Source of the DNA: Pseudomonas helleri
Lineage (GTDB): Bacteria; Pseudomonadota; Gammaproteobacteria; Pseudomonadales; Pseudomonadaceae
Length of the DNA stretch: 64,000 bases
Direction: 5' to 3'
Assembly: GCF_009600315.1 (NCBI RefSeq)
Contig: NZ_WIWC01000001.1
Location: 186,001-250,000 of the forward strand
The first letter of the stretch is position 1, and each line of letters begins with the position of its first letter. Shown piece after piece: positions 30,427 to 41,075 of this stretch. A model generated the notes under the pieces. The model was given only the letters and a program-made list of their open reading frames with translations, had not been told where the DNA came from and searched no databases. The position numbers were made by a program, and so were the translations under genes.

Positions 30427-31722
30427 TTACATCAACGACAACGGATAGCTGATGAAAATACGATTTTCATCAAACTCATTGGTGCTGTAGTCGCGACGCA
30501 TGGTCGCGTTACGCCAGCGCACGGTGAGGTCTTTGAGCGTGCCGCTTTGAACGGTATAAGCCAACTCCGACTCTCGCCCCCATTCCTTGCCGTCGGTTAT
30601 AGCGCCGGTATGAATATTATCGCCGCTGATGTAGCGGTTCATCATGGTCAGGCCAGGCACGCCCAATACGGCGAAGTCCAGATCATGGCGCAGTTGCCAT
30701 GAGCGCTCCTTGGCGTTGTCGTAGCTGGAGTTGTAACTGTCGTTGGCCAGTGTGCCACCGCTGGTGCCATTGACGCGGAACCAGGCATCATCGCCGCCGA
30801 CCTTTTGCAGGCCCACATACAAGGTGTTGCCTTTATAGCGGGCTGACAGCAGGGCATAGGCCGTTTTGTTGTCCAGATCACCGGCCAGCTTGCTGCCGTC
30901 TTCCTTGCCCCAGAAATAGCCGAGGTTGGCACCCAGAGTTACATCGCCAATGGGTTGGCTGTGCAGCACGTTAATAAACTGCTGCTGGTAAATGTCTTCC
31001 AGTTGCGCATACCACAGCCCGACCTGAGTGCGTTTCTCGTTGAAGCTGTATTCACCGCCGGCAAAGTTGAAGCGGTCGGAAGTAAATGCGCCTTTGCCGT
31101 TGAGCGACATGTCTTCCATGCTCGCATCGTTGCGTGGGCTGTTGGCGCGGAACTGGCCGCCGTAGAGGCTCAAACCGGCAATTTCTTTGGAGGTGATCTG
31201 GCCACCACGGAAGGTCTGCGGCAATGAGCGCCCGTCGTCCGATCGCAAAATGGGCAGCACGGGCATCCACTCACCGATCTTCAACTCGGTATTAGACAGC
31301 TTGGCTTTGGCCGCTACCCCCAGGCGTCCGAAGTTATCGGCCGGTTCACCATCACTGTGGGTTGGCAGTAACTGAGTGCCAGCGGTGCCTTTACCGCCAT
31401 CGAGCTTCTGTGAGTACAGACCCAGCACATCCACTCCGAACCCCACAGTGCCTTGGGTAAACCCGGACTTAACGTCGAGGATAAAGTTTTGTGTCCATTC
31501 CTCGGCTTTGCTTTGAGGATGGTCGGGGTTAGTGAAGTTGCGATTGATATAGGCATTGCGCAGATTAAGCGTGGCCTTGGTGTCATCGACAAAGCCTTCG
31601 GCCATGCCCGTCAGCGGCAAGGCCAGACCCATGCTGCCAAGACCGATAAAAACCAGAGAGCGTGTGTGCGGGAAGGTTTTTGAGCGTGTGAGCCGGGTGC
31701 GCGAGCGGGTAGGCGTGAGCAT
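30427..31722 (-). CDS. OprD-family outer membrane porin
   Basis: A 431-aa 18-strand substrate-specific porin. The N-terminus is basic and rather long before the hydrophobic stretch (SLVFIGLGSMGLALPLTGMAEG), with cleavage likely near residue 41. The mature protein starts GFVDDTKATLNLRNAYINRN, typical of OprD/Occ channels, and ends with alternating aromatic strands (FDENRIFISYPLSLM). It is upstream of udh under a promoter with the same operator-like sequence, so uptake of a hexuronate is the likely job, as known for some OccK channels. The specific sugar is inferred. Confidence 0.88.
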   Translation of the reverse strand: MLTPTRSRTRLTRSKTFPHTRSLVFIGLGSMGLALPLTGMAEGFVDDTKATLNLRNAYINRNFTNPDHPQSKAEEWTQNFILDVKSGFTQGTVGFGVDVLGLYSQKLDGGKGTAGTQLLPTHSDGEPADNFGRLGVAAKAKLSNTELKIGEWMPVLPILRSDDGRSLPQTFRGGQITSKEIAGLSLYGGQFRANSPRNDASMEDMSLNGKGAFTSDRFNFAGGEYSFNEKRTQVGLWYAQLEDIYQQQFINVLHSQPIGDVTLGANLGYFWGKEDGSKLAGDLDNKTAYALLSARYKGNTLYVGLQKVGGDDAWFRVNGTSGGTLANDSYNSSYDNAKERSWQLRHDLDFAVLGVPGLTMMNRYISGDNIHTGAITDGKEWGRESELAYTVQSGTLKDLTVRWRNATMRRDYSTNEFDENRIFISYPLSLM

Positions 31723-31756
31723 AGATGGACTCCTTGACTTTTATTATTTTTGTCAT

Positions 31757-31773
31757 CTGTTGTCGTACAACAG
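31757..31773 (-). promoter_or_regulatory. Palindromic operator upstream of the OprD gene
   Basis: Perfect inverted repeat CTGTTGT-CGT-ACAACAG. It fits the TNGTNNNACNA pattern of FadR-subfamily GntR repressors. It begins 8 nt downstream of the -10 box, so it covers the expected transcription start, a position suited to repression. Confidence 0.7.
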
Positions 31774-31780
31774 TGCGCGG

Positions 31781-31809
31781 ATTATTTTCCCTTTAATCCG
31801 CCTTGTCAA
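31781..31809 (-). promoter_or_regulatory. Promoter of the OprD gene
   Basis: Minus strand: -35 TTGACA (31809-31804), 17-nt spacer, -10 AATAAT (31786-31781). Confidence 0.75.
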
Positions 31810-31955
31810 TGCAATATGCCACTACTGTTATTCCATTAAATGTGGGAAATATGGTTAGTGCCGACCTTTCTTAAAAAAAGACGGCACTCGTCTGTATATT
31901 GGCTGACTAAGCTTTGGCTAATACCTCACACGCGCCTTATCGACATGGACGGCAT

Positions 31956-33038
31956 ATGAACGAAACAAGCCTTCAACGCAAAACCCTGCTTCTGTTGCTG
32001 GCCTTGGTCACAATTGCCTTTATCTGGATATTGTTGCCGTTTTACGGAGCTATTTTTTGGGCTGTTGCGCTGGGGATTTTATTCGCGCCGTTGCAGCGCA
32101 AGATGCTGCTTAAATTTAAAGGCCGGCGAAACCTGGCAACTTTCACCACACTGGGTGCCTGTACGGTGATTGCCATTATCCCGGTGGTCATTACTACAGG
32201 CTTGCTGGTGCAGGAAGTGGCCACGCTCTACAAGGATGTCGAAAGCGGCAAGATCAACGTTGCCAGCTACGTCATGCATTTCAAGGATATTTTGCCGCCC
32301 ACGGTGCAGGACTGGCTCGATCGCTTTGGCCTGGGAAATATCGACGGGCTGAGTGAGAAAGTCTCCAAAGGTGCGCTGGAAGGCAGCCAGTTCTTTGCCA
32401 CTCAAGTGTTTAGCTTTGGCCAGAGCACTTTCGATCTGGTGGTGAGCTTTTTCATCATGCTGTACCTGCTGTACTTCTTTATCCGTGACGGTCAGCAAAT
32501 GGTGCGCTTGATTCGTAATGCCGTGCCGCTGGCGGAACAGCAGAAACGCTTGTTACAACTCAAATTGCGTCGTGTGGTGCGGGCTTCGGTCAAGGGCAAC
32601 CTGGCCGTTGCGATCACCCAAGGGGCGCTGGGCGGGATCATTTTCTGGATTCTGGACATCCACAGCGCGCTGTTCTGGGCAGTGCTGATGATGTTCCTGT
32701 CGTTATTGCCCGCAGTGGGGGCAGGAATTGTCTGGGCGCCTGTGGCGATCTACTTTCTGGTCACCGGGGCCATCTGGCAAGGCGTCGTGCTGGCGCTCTA
32801 CGGGGTGTTTGTGATCGGCATGGTCGACAACGTACTGCGCCCGATACTGGTGGGCAAAGACACCAAGATGCCGGACTTTCTAATCCTGATTTCAACCTTG
32901 GGCGGCATGGCGATCTTTGGCCTGAATGGTTTTGTGATCGGCCCCTTGATTGCCGCCTTGTTTCTGTCCAGTTGGGGCTTGTTCAGCGGCACCCGTCGCA
33001 AAGTGCGACTGCCCGCCGACATTCAAACCGACGACTAA
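31956..33038 (+). CDS. AI-2E family transporter
   Basis: A 360-aa membrane protein of the AI-2E/UPF0118 family with about seven or eight helices (LLLLLALVTIAFIWILLPF near the start, several at 210-330). The loop between helices 3 and 4 (about 85-140) is charged, as in the family. I took the ATG at 31956; 14 upstream codons are open but not conserved. Members range from autoinducer-2 exporters to Na+/H+ antiporters, so function is not settled by sequence. Its stop overlaps that of the convergent receptor gene. Confidence 0.88.
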   Translation: MNETSLQRKTLLLLLALVTIAFIWILLPFYGAIFWAVALGILFAPLQRKMLLKFKGRRNLATFTTLGACTVIAIIPVVITTGLLVQEVATLYKDVESGKINVASYVMHFKDILPPTVQDWLDRFGLGNIDGLSEKVSKGALEGSQFFATQVFSFGQSTFDLVVSFFIMLYLLYFFIRDGQQMVRLIRNAVPLAEQQKRLLQLKLRRVVRASVKGNLAVAITQGALGGIIFWILDIHSALFWAVLMMFLSLLPAVGAGIVWAPVAIYFLVTGAIWQGVVLALYGVFVIGMVDNVLRPILVGKDTKMPDFLILISTLGGMAIFGLNGFVIGPLIAALFLSSWGLFSGTRRKVRLPADIQTDD

Positions 33039-35152
33039 CGGAAGCTGTAAGACACCCCGACGTAGGCGCCACGGCCTTCGCCGGGGGTCGAGCGCGCCGC
33101 GTCCAGCCCTTTGTCGTCATAACCGGGTGTGACCGTGGCTGCGTAATGTTCATTACTCAGATTGCGCAGGTCGAGCCAGGTGTGCCATTCCTGCTTGGGT
33201 GAGGCATAACCCAGTGTCGCGCCCCACAGCATGTACGACGACGTGTAATACGAGTTGGCGTAATCGACGGCCATGCGTGAGGCCACTTGCGTGTTCACCC
33301 CGGCATAGAACCCTTGTGGGTGGTCGTAGCGCACCTCGGCCTGGTAGTAATGCTTCGGGATGCCCGGCAATTGATTGCTGCCAAAGCGCTCGTCATCACG
33401 GTAATGAAAGTCGCTAAACGTGTAAGCCTGACGCAACGACACCTTGCCTGCCGCTTCGCCTTGCCACAACACGCTGTTTAGGCCCGCTTCAATGCCTTGA
33501 TGCACGGTAGGGCTGGCGTTGGACTCGCCGACAATGGGGCTTTGTGTGGCAGTAGCGGCCTGAGTTTCGACGCTGAGCAACTCATGACGTATCGCTGAGT
33601 AATACCAGGCCAGATCCCATTGCCCGATCCACGCATCGCCGCGTGTACCCAGCTCGAACGTGGTGGCGGTTTGGTTGTCGAGCGACACCGGGGTGCTTTG
33701 CCGTCCTGTTGCCGGGCCACTGCCTATGGGGAATGTAAATGGCGAGCCCCAGATCATCGACCACGGGTGAGGCGGTTCAACCGAACGGCTCAAGTTGGTG
33801 TACACCTGCAAGTGCGGGTTGAACTGATAACGCAAACCGATGCGGGGCGCGTAGTCCCAGTCGTGCTGACTGACCTTGCCGCCGCTGTCCGGGTAACTCA
33901 CATCACTTTCGCGTCGGGTATAAATCAGCGCCATGCCCGTGGTCAGCCACAGGTCAGGAACCAGCTCAAGGTCATTGCTCGCGTGCAGCACGGTATCGGA
34001 CCCTTGATAGCTGAAATCGCGAATTTTGGTGCCCGGCGCATAGCCTGAGGTGTTGCCCGCAGGGATCCGTACATATTCCGACGCGCCACTGTTGGGCAGA
34101 TGTTTGGTTGAACGCAGACCCACGGTACTTTTGCTTTCAAGGCCGAAAAAGGTGTCTCGACGCTTGTAATTGAGCGTACCGCTGACATCTGTGTAAGCGA
34201 CTTTCAGCCGGTTAGGCCCTTCGCGCAGGTCCATCGGGTAATCGTGATAAACGAGGCCCACTTCCAGTTGCGAGTCATCATCCAGATACATCGTAGTTTT
34301 GTTGCCCAGCCAGGTACTGCCTGGTTGCGGACGGCTGTAATCGCCCGCGACGTAGGCCGGATTCGCTGCGCGCGGATGATGCTTGATGTTTTCTTTGGTG
34401 ACGCGCCCGGCCAGTTGGTTGTCGGTTTCGCGATAACGCAGGTAAAAGCGAGTTTCCAGTTGCGGGTTGAAGCGGTAGCCGATGTTGGCCGCAATGCCTT
34501 TGCTGCTGCCACGGGTGTGATCTTGATAACCATCAGTGTCGGAATCGGTCAATGACACGTAATAATCGAGATCGCCCAGCACCTGCCCGGAACTGATCTG
34601 ACGCTTTTGATAGCCATAACTGCCGGCTTCGTAGCGCACTTGCAGCGGTGCAGCATCGTAGCCGGTATGGGTCACGTAATTGATTGACCCGCCGAGCGCC
34701 AATGCGCCCGTGTCAAAACCATTGGCGCCGCGCAACACCTCGGCGCGACTGAGCCACAGTGGCTCGAACAGTTCATAAGGCGTGCCCCCCGGCCCGGTGA
34801 GCGGTAAACCGTCGAACATCACATACAGACCTGAGCCGTGGGCGCTGGGTGCACGGTTGATCCCCGAACCGCGTACCGACACCTTGGCCCCGTCATTGCC
34901 GGCGGATTGGGCATAATTGCCCGGCTGATAAGCCAGCACATCGGTGTTGCTGGCGGTGCGGCCATTTTCAACACGGCTCAAGTCGATCACATTGCTGGCG
35001 CCGGGGACTTCTTCCAGTGCCGCTTTTGCTGATTCCAGCTCGGTGGTCTCTTGCGTACTGACCTGAACTTCATCCAGTTCCAGGGCACTGCCATAGGCGG
35101 GTGTCGCACAGAGCAGCGCAAAGGGAAAAAGGGTCGTCAGGGCGGGGCGCAT
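33035..35152 (-). CDS. TonB-dependent outer membrane receptor
   Basis: A 705-aa receptor: signal peptide of about 21 residues, then a TonB-box-like LDEVQVST, the plug domain (VLAYQPGNYAQSAGNDGAKVSVRGSG and YVMFDGLPLTGPGG, about 30-170), and a 22-strand barrel ending in the aromatic terminus YVGVSYSFR. There is no N-terminal signalling domain, so it does not itself run an ECF sigma switch. No siderophore, haem or vitamin genes are nearby, and no convincing Fur box or cobalamin riboswitch is visible, so the ligand is unknown. Confidence 0.93.
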   Translation of the reverse strand: MRPALTTLFPFALLCATPAYGSALELDEVQVSTQETTELESAKAALEEVPGASNVIDLSRVENGRTASNTDVLAYQPGNYAQSAGNDGAKVSVRGSGINRAPSAHGSGLYVMFDGLPLTGPGGTPYELFEPLWLSRAEVLRGANGFDTGALALGGSINYVTHTGYDAAPLQVRYEAGSYGYQKRQISSGQVLGDLDYYVSLTDSDTDGYQDHTRGSSKGIAANIGYRFNPQLETRFYLRYRETDNQLAGRVTKENIKHHPRAANPAYVAGDYSRPQPGSTWLGNKTTMYLDDDSQLEVGLVYHDYPMDLREGPNRLKVAYTDVSGTLNYKRRDTFFGLESKSTVGLRSTKHLPNSGASEYVRIPAGNTSGYAPGTKIRDFSYQGSDTVLHASNDLELVPDLWLTTGMALIYTRRESDVSYPDSGGKVSQHDWDYAPRIGLRYQFNPHLQVYTNLSRSVEPPHPWSMIWGSPFTFPIGSGPATGRQSTPVSLDNQTATTFELGTRGDAWIGQWDLAWYYSAIRHELLSVETQAATATQSPIVGESNASPTVHQGIEAGLNSVLWQGEAAGKVSLRQAYTFSDFHYRDDERFGSNQLPGIPKHYYQAEVRYDHPQGFYAGVNTQVASRMAVDYANSYYTSSYMLWGATLGYASPKQEWHTWLDLRNLSNEHYAATVTPGYDDKGLDAARSTPGEGRGAYVGVSYSFR

Positions 35153-35298
35153 GGGCAGAGGTTTCCAAATCGATGGGCGGGCGGCGCGCCAGCCTATACA
35201 AGCCGGGAATGACTCGCAACTGTGGCGCTGAAACCCGATGTTTGAGGGGGCAGGGGCGATGAAATATCAAGCGAAAACGGTGGTTTGCAGGTGCCCAA

Positions 35299-35340
35299 CA
35301 AAAAACCCCGTAAAGGCCAGGCCGTTACGGGGTTTTTTGT
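35299..35340. terminator. Terminator of the nuo operon
   Basis: Stem AAAACCCCGTAA / TTACGGGGTTTT around an 11-nt loop, T-rich on both sides, 15 nt beyond the nuoN stop. It may also insulate the TonB receptor gene. Confidence 0.88.
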
Positions 35341-35354
35341 ACAGTCGTAAAGCC

Positions 35355-36824
35355 TTAGCCAACAAGACCCAACGTCGCACGCTGTACCAGTTCCAGCATC
35401 GGTTGCGGGTAAACACCCAACACGAACACCAGTACCGACACCGCCAGCAGCATCACGCCGCCTGCCTTCTGCTCCCAGTTCAGCGGAGCATCGTGGCGAT
35501 GCAGTTTTGGCTCGACCAGGTACAAGGTCACCATCACCCGCAGGTAGTAGAACACGCCGATGGCGCTGCCCAGAATCAACGAACCGACCAGCCACCATTG
35601 GTGGGCTTCAACGCCGGTGGCAATGATGTAGAACTTGCCGATAAAGCCGGCCGTCAGTGGGATGCCCGCCAGCGACAGCATCATCACGGTCAGTACGGCG
35701 GTCATGTACGGACGGCGCCAGAACAGGCCGCGGTATTCGTACAGAGCGTCCGCATCACGGCCTTTGTACGGCGAGGACATCATGGTGATGACGCCGAAGG
35801 CACCCAGGCTGGTGAGCACGTAGGTGATCAGGTAAACGCCGATGGCTTCCATGGCCATGCCTTTGCTCGCGATCAAAGCAATGACCAGGTAACCGAAGTG
35901 AGCAATGGAGGAGTAACCCAACAGACGCTTGAGGTTGGTTTGGGTCAGGGCCAGCAGGTTACCGAACAGGATCGAGGCAATGGCGATCACGGTCAGTACG
36001 TCGCTCATCACACCGGTAGTCGCGGCAGGCGAGATCTGGAACAAACGCACCATCACCGCAAATACAGCGACTTTGGAAGCGGTTGCCAGAAAAGCAGCCA
36101 CGGGCGCGGGAGAACCCTCGTACACGTCCGGCGTCCACAGATGGAACGGCACCAGCGACAGTTTGAACGCCAGACCCACCAGCATCATGCCAAGGCCCAG
36201 CTGGGCAATGGCGCTAGGCGCGCCGGTTGCCGCCAGAGCGTGACCGATACCGCTGAAGCTCAGGCTGCCGGCTTCTGCGTACAGCAGCGCCATGCCGAAC
36301 AACAGGAACGCAGAACCGGCCGCCGACAGCACCATGTACTTGATGCCGGCTTCCAGGGAGCGTTTGTTGAAGAAGGCATAGGCCACCAGACCGTAAACCG
36401 GCACCGAGAGCAGTTCCAGGCCGATAAACAAACCGGCGAGGTGCTGCGCGCTGACCAGTACGATACCGCCCGTTGCAGCCAGCAGAATCAGCAGGTACAG
36501 CTCTTCGCGGTTGCCCGGATAGCCGGTGCCGCCTTCGCCCAGATAGGCGTGGGCAAGGGTGACGCAGGCCAGCGTGGAGACCAGAATCAGGCCGATGTAC
36601 AGGTAAGCGAAGTTGTCCATCATCAACAGCGGGGTGACCGCCAAGGGCGCCACTTTTAACGCCGGGAAGATCGACAACAAGGCCAGGTTTAAACCCGCCA
36701 CTGAAAGCAGGAAGGTTTGTGAATGGTTGCGGCGCCACGCGATTGCCAGCATCACCACCACAACGGTGAGGCTGGTAATCAGCAGTGGAGCAAGCGCGAT
36801 AAAGTGTTGGATCGTGAATTCCAT
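35355..36824 (-). CDS. nuoN: NADH-quinone oxidoreductase subunit N
   Basis: A 489-aa antiporter-like membrane subunit of complex I with 14 helices, one of the three proton-pumping modules. The start at 36824 ([15 protein letters not shown]) is the usual one. Family residues are seen in the [29 protein letters not shown] block, including the key Lys and the His-Trp. It is the last gene of the operon, 7 nt after nuoM. Confidence 0.97.
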   Translation of the reverse strand: MEFTIQHFIALAPLLITSLTVVVVMLAIAWRRNHSQTFLLSVAGLNLALLSIFPALKVAPLAVTPLLMMDNFAYLYIGLILVSTLACVTLAHAYLGEGGTGYPGNREELYLLILLAATGGIVLVSAQHLAGLFIGLELLSVPVYGLVAYAFFNKRSLEAGIKYMVLSAAGSAFLLFGMALLYAEAGSLSFSGIGHALAATGAPSAIAQLGLGMMLVGLAFKLSLVPFHLWTPDVYEGSPAPVAAFLATASKVAVFAVMVRLFQISPAATTGVMSDVLTVIAIASILFGNLLALTQTNLKRLLGYSSIAHFGYLVIALIASKGMAMEAIGVYLITYVLTSLGAFGVITMMSSPYKGRDADALYEYRGLFWRRPYMTAVLTVMMLSLAGIPLTAGFIGKFYIIATGVEAHQWWLVGSLILGSAIGVFYYLRVMVTLYLVEPKLHRHDAPLNWEQKAGGVMLLAVSVLVFVLGVYPQPMLELVQRATLGLVG

Positions 36825-36831
36825 AGCGCTC

Positions 36832-38364
36832 TTACCGGGCCGAAGCGAGTTGAGTGAAGGCGGTGCCGAGCCATTGCTGCACACCGTTCATGGTCGCAGC
36901 AGAGGTGTCGAGGAACGGTTGCGGGTACACGCCGATAAGAATCAGCAAGACCGCCAGACCGAGCACCATGATCAGTTCACGCGCATCCATGCCAGCCAGT
37001 ACGGCGTCGGACTTGGATGGGCCGAAATAGGCGCGATGAATCATGATCAACGAGTAGACCGAACCAAACACCAGACCGGTTGTTGCAATCGCTGTGACCC
37101 AAGGGAAGCTGGCAAACGAGCCCATCAGGATCAGGAACTCACCCACGAAGTTACCGGTGCCCGGCAGGCCCAGCGACGCGGCCGCGAAGAACAGGCTGAT
37201 GGCTGGCAGGTAAGCGATCTTGGACCACAAACCGCCCATTTCACGCATGTCGCGAGTGTGCAGACGCTCGTACAGCTGGCCGCTGAGGATAAACAGCGCG
37301 GCAGCCGAAACACCGTGAGCGAGCATTTGGATCACAGCCCCTTGCAAGGCCAGCAAGCTACCGGAGTAGATACCGATCAGGACGAAGCCCATGTGTGAAA
37401 CGCTGGAGAAAGCGATCAGACGCTTGATGTCGGTTTGAGCGAAAGCCAGGAAGGCGCCGTAGAAAATCCCGATCAGACCCAGGGTCATGGCAATCGGCGC
37501 AAACTCGGCCGAGGCATTCGGGAACAGCGGCAAGGCAAAACGCAGCAGACCGTAGGCCGCAGTTTTCAGCAGGATACCGGCCAGATCGACCGAACCCGCA
37601 GTCGGTGCCTGGGCGTGAGCGTCAGGCAACCACGAGTGGAACGGTACAACCGGCAACTTCACGGCAAAGGCAATGAAGAAGCCCAGCATCAGGATGTACT
37701 CGGTGGTGAGTGACATCTTGGTCTTCAGCAACTCGGCATAGCTGAACGTCAGCACGCCGGTGTCGTTGAAGTTGACCAGCACCAGACCGAGGATCGCCAC
37801 CAGCATGATCAGACCGGAAGCCTGAGTGAAGATGAAGAACTTGGTCGCGGCGTAGATACGGGTTTTCTTGCCGTCCGACGAGCTATGACCCCAGAGCGCG
37901 ATGAGGAAGTACATCGGCACCAGCATCATTTCCCAGAAGAAGAAGAACATGAACAGGTCGATGGCGAGGAATACGCCAACCACGCCGCCCAGAATCCACA
38001 TCAGGTTCAGGTGGAAGAAACCCACGTGACGCTGAATTTCTTTCCAGGAACACAAGACCGACAGCACACCCAGCAAGCCGGTGAGCAGAATCATCAGCAG
38101 CGACAGGCCGTCCAGCGCCAGATGCACGCTGATGCCGAAGCGCTCGATCCAGACGTGCTTGAACTCAAGTGCCCAGGCCGGATCGGCACCGGGGTTCGGC
38201 GCCAGATGGTAATCCCCGTGCGCCCACAGCCAAAGGCCGAGGGCGAGTTCGAGGGACATGGTCAGCAACGCAATCCAGCGTGGCAGGGTAGGGCCGAAGC
38301 GCTCACCCAGCCAGCACAGCAGGCCGCCGATAAAGGGGATCAGGATTAGCCAAGGCAGAATCAT
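36832..38364 (-). CDS. nuoM: NADH-quinone oxidoreductase subunit M
   Basis: A 510-aa antiporter-like proton-pumping subunit with 14 helices. The channel block [30 protein letters not shown] carries the pump Lys and the discontinuous helix, and the TM5 Glu is in [14 protein letters not shown]. The gene lies 38 nt downstream of nuoL. Confidence 0.97.
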   Translation of the reverse strand: MILPWLILIPFIGGLLCWLGERFGPTLPRWIALLTMSLELALGLWLWAHGDYHLAPNPGADPAWALEFKHVWIERFGISVHLALDGLSLLMILLTGLLGVLSVLCSWKEIQRHVGFFHLNLMWILGGVVGVFLAIDLFMFFFFWEMMLVPMYFLIALWGHSSSDGKKTRIYAATKFFIFTQASGLIMLVAILGLVLVNFNDTGVLTFSYAELLKTKMSLTTEYILMLGFFIAFAVKLPVVPFHSWLPDAHAQAPTAGSVDLAGILLKTAAYGLLRFALPLFPNASAEFAPIAMTLGLIGIFYGAFLAFAQTDIKRLIAFSSVSHMGFVLIGIYSGSLLALQGAVIQMLAHGVSAAALFILSGQLYERLHTRDMREMGGLWSKIAYLPAISLFFAAASLGLPGTGNFVGEFLILMGSFASFPWVTAIATTGLVFGSVYSLIMIHRAYFGPSKSDAVLAGMDARELIMVLGLAVLLILIGVYPQPFLDTSAATMNGVQQWLGTAFTQLASAR

Positions 38365-38402
38365 GACGGGCTCAATTCCTTTCGCAATGTCGAAGGTTCA
38401 TA

Positions 38403-40256
38403 TCAGACCGCTACCAGTACGATGGCGCCCATGACCAGTACCGCACCGGCGGCCATGGAAGCAGCGTACCAACGCAGTTGACCGGTTTCGCTGCGGCTCA
38501 GGGCGTTATGCCCGGCCTTGGCCACTTTGGGAATCAAACCGATGGTCTGGTCCAGAGGGTCTTTGCGCAGTACACGGCAGATCAACAGGTACGGTTTGAC
38601 GAACAGTTTGTCGTACAGCCAGTCGAAGCCCCATGCGGCGAACCACCAGGCCGTGAGGAAGCGGCCGATGCCGCTGTTGGCGACAGCGGTCACGAAGCGG
38701 CGTTTGCCCAGGTACAGCAGGCCCGCCAGCAGGATACCGGCCAGGGCAATGGCGCCCGAAGCGATTTCCAGACTGTGTTGCGCTTCGCCGCCGGCATGGC
38801 CAACGCTTTGTGGCAGTACGCCCGCCAGCGGTGGCGTGATCATGGCGCCGATGAAAGTCGACAGTACGATCAGCACGCTCAGTGGCAGCCAGTAAGTAAT
38901 GCCGTGACCCGGATGCGCTTCAGTCTTGGCTTCACCGTGGAAGGTGATGAAGATCAGGCGGAAGGTGTACAGCGAGGTCATGAACGCGCCCACAAGGCCC
39001 GCATACAGCAGTTCGGTGTTGCCGCTGGCGAAGGCTTCCCAAAGAATTTCATCCTTGGAGTAGAAACCGGCGGTCAGCAATGGCAGGGCCGACAGCGCCG
39101 CACCACCGACGATAAAGCTGGCGTAGGCCAACGGCAGTTTCTTCCACAGGCCGCCCATCTTGAAGATGTTCTGCTCGTGGTGGCAGGCCACAATCACCGC
39201 ACCGGAAGCAAGGAACAAAAGGGCCTTGAAGAAGGCGTGGGTCATGAGGTGGAAAATCGCCCCGTCCCATGCGCCAACGCCCAGCGCCAGGAACATGTAG
39301 CCGATCTGGCTCATGGTCGAGTAGGCGAGGATACGTTTGATGTCGGTTTGCACCAGTGCAGCAAAACCTGCCAGCACCAAGGTCACACCGCCGACGATGC
39401 CCACCAGATGCAGCACTTCAGGTGCCAGAGTGAACAGGCCGTGGGTACGGGCGATCAGGTAGACACCGGCGGTCACCATTGTTGCGGCGTGGATCAGTGC
39501 CGAAACAGGTGTCGGGCCAGCCATTGCATCGGCCAACCAGGTTTGCAGGGGCAGTTGCGCCGATTTACCGACAGCGCCACCCAGCAGCATCAGGGTCGCC
39601 AGCACGATCCAGAAATCACCGGCCTGGAACTTCTGTGGCGCCAGCACCAGCAACTGTTGAATGTTCAACGTGCCCAGTTGCTGGAACAGGATGAACAGGC
39701 CGATGGCCAAGAACACGTCACCGATTCGGGTCACGATAAAGGCTTTCAGTGCTGCGTTACCGTTGTTGCGGTTGCTGTAGTAGAAACCGATCAACAGGTA
39801 CGAGCACAGGCCTACACCTTCCCAGCCGAAGTACACGAACAAGAGGTTATCGGCCAGGATCAGGAACAGCATGCTGGCGATAAACAGGTTGGTGTAGGCG
39901 AAGAAGCGCGAGTAACCGACTTCACCGCGCATGTACCACGAGGCAAACATGTGGATCAGGAAGCCGACGCCGACCACCACACCGAGCATGGTCACCGACA
40001 GGCCATCCAGATGCAGGGCGAAGTTGGCATTGAAGCCGCCGACCGCCATCCATTGCCACAGCACTTGGGTGTACTGACCGCCTGCTGGCGGTGCCACATT
40101 GAATTGCCAGATGACGTACGCGGCGACAATGGCCGACAGGCCAATGGAGCCGACGCCGATCAGGGCCGAGAGGTTTTCGCTGAAGCGTCCACGGGAGAAC
40201 GACAGCAACAAAAAGCCGATCAGGGGGAATACGAAAGTCAGAAAGAGTAGGTTCAT
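38403..40256 (-). CDS. nuoL: NADH-quinone oxidoreductase subunit L
   Basis: A 617-aa membrane subunit, the most distal pump of complex I. It has the antiporter core ([17 protein letters not shown] with the TM5 Glu, [30 protein letters not shown]) and the extended C-terminal part that forms the lateral helix. Its ATG overlaps the nuoK stop by 4 nt. Confidence 0.97.
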   Translation of the reverse strand: MNLLFLTFVFPLIGFLLLSFSRGRFSENLSALIGVGSIGLSAIVAAYVIWQFNVAPPAGGQYTQVLWQWMAVGGFNANFALHLDGLSVTMLGVVVGVGFLIHMFASWYMRGEVGYSRFFAYTNLFIASMLFLILADNLLFVYFGWEGVGLCSYLLIGFYYSNRNNGNAALKAFIVTRIGDVFLAIGLFILFQQLGTLNIQQLLVLAPQKFQAGDFWIVLATLMLLGGAVGKSAQLPLQTWLADAMAGPTPVSALIHAATMVTAGVYLIARTHGLFTLAPEVLHLVGIVGGVTLVLAGFAALVQTDIKRILAYSTMSQIGYMFLALGVGAWDGAIFHLMTHAFFKALLFLASGAVIVACHHEQNIFKMGGLWKKLPLAYASFIVGGAALSALPLLTAGFYSKDEILWEAFASGNTELLYAGLVGAFMTSLYTFRLIFITFHGEAKTEAHPGHGITYWLPLSVLIVLSTFIGAMITPPLAGVLPQSVGHAGGEAQHSLEIASGAIALAGILLAGLLYLGKRRFVTAVANSGIGRFLTAWWFAAWGFDWLYDKLFVKPYLLICRVLRKDPLDQTIGLIPKVAKAGHNALSRSETGQLRWYAASMAAGAVLVMGAIVLVAV

Positions 40257-40561
40257 CCGCGCATCTCACTGGCAGCATCGATATCAAGCGTGTGGAAGCG
40301 GCGATACAGCTGCAACAGAATCGCCAGGCCAATGCTGGCCTCGGCGGCTGCCAGGGTGATCACCAGAATGAACATGACCTGTCCATCCGGCTGCGCCCAG
40401 CGTGCACCGGCAACGATGAAGGCCAGTGCAGCGGCGTTCATCATGATTTCCAGACTCATCAATACGAAGAGAATGTTACGGCGAACCATCAGTCCAACCA
40501 GACCGAGGCAGAACAGGATGCCGGCAACCGCCAGACCGTGTTCGAGTGGTATTGCTGGCAT
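40253..40561 (-). CDS. nuoK: NADH-quinone oxidoreductase subunit K
   Basis: A 102-aa three-helix membrane subunit. The two conserved glutamates of NuoK are in SLEIMMNAA (helix 2) and [11 protein letters not shown] (helix 3). It overlaps nuoL by ATGA and begins just after the nuoJ stop, so it is translationally coupled on both sides. Confidence 0.97.
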   Translation of the reverse strand: MPAIPLEHGLAVAGILFCLGLVGLMVRRNILFVLMSLEIMMNAAALAFIVAGARWAQPDGQVMFILVITLAAAEASIGLAILLQLYRRFHTLDIDAASEMRG

Positions 40562-40562
40562 G

Positions 40563-41066
40563 TTATTGCTCCTTCGCCTCGTTACGGCCCAAATGGAACG
40601 CCGTCACCGCTGCGGCAAGCAACAGCATCGAGGCGAGTTCGACCACCAGCAGATAAGGGCCGAACAGGCTGATGCCCACGGCTTTTGCATCCACAGTGGT
40701 TTGACCGATTGCCACACCGCTCTGTTGTGCGAACAGCACGTACAGCAGCTCGGCCAGCAGGATCGCGGACAAAATGCTCGGCCCGATCCAGATGTTCGGT
40801 TTGAGCCAATGGCGTTCTTGCGTCACCGAGGCCGGGCCCTGGTTGAGCATCATCACCACGAACACAAACAGCACCATGATGGCACCGGCGTAAGCGATCA
40901 CTTCGAGCACACCGGCAAAGGGTGCGCCGAGGCTGAAGAAGGTCATCGCTACAGCAATCAGCGAAATGATCAGGTAGAGCAGGGCGTGCACAGGGTTGGT
41001 GTTGGTGATCACGCGTAGCGTGGACACGACAGCGACACCCGATGCGAAATAGAAAGCGAATTCCAT
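40563..41066 (-). CDS. nuoJ: NADH-quinone oxidoreductase subunit J
   Basis: A 167-aa membrane subunit with five helices. The characteristic third-helix string [21 protein letters not shown], with the flexible Tyr and pi-bulge region, is present. It sits between nuoI (9 nt upstream) and nuoK (1 nt downstream). Confidence 0.97.
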   Translation of the reverse strand: MEFAFYFASGVAVVSTLRVITNTNPVHALLYLIISLIAVAMTFFSLGAPFAGVLEVIAYAGAIMVLFVFVVMMLNQGPASVTQERHWLKPNIWIGPSILSAILLAELLYVLFAQQSGVAIGQTTVDAKAVGISLFGPYLLVVELASMLLLAAAVTAFHLGRNEAKEQ

Positions 41067-41075
41067 CGTTCTTCC

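Noticed and set aside
35153..35298. Fur box or cobalamin riboswitch upstream of the TonB receptor
   Set aside because: A stretch GCGAGTCATTC resembles part of a Fur box but the other half is missing, and no riboswitch core is visible.
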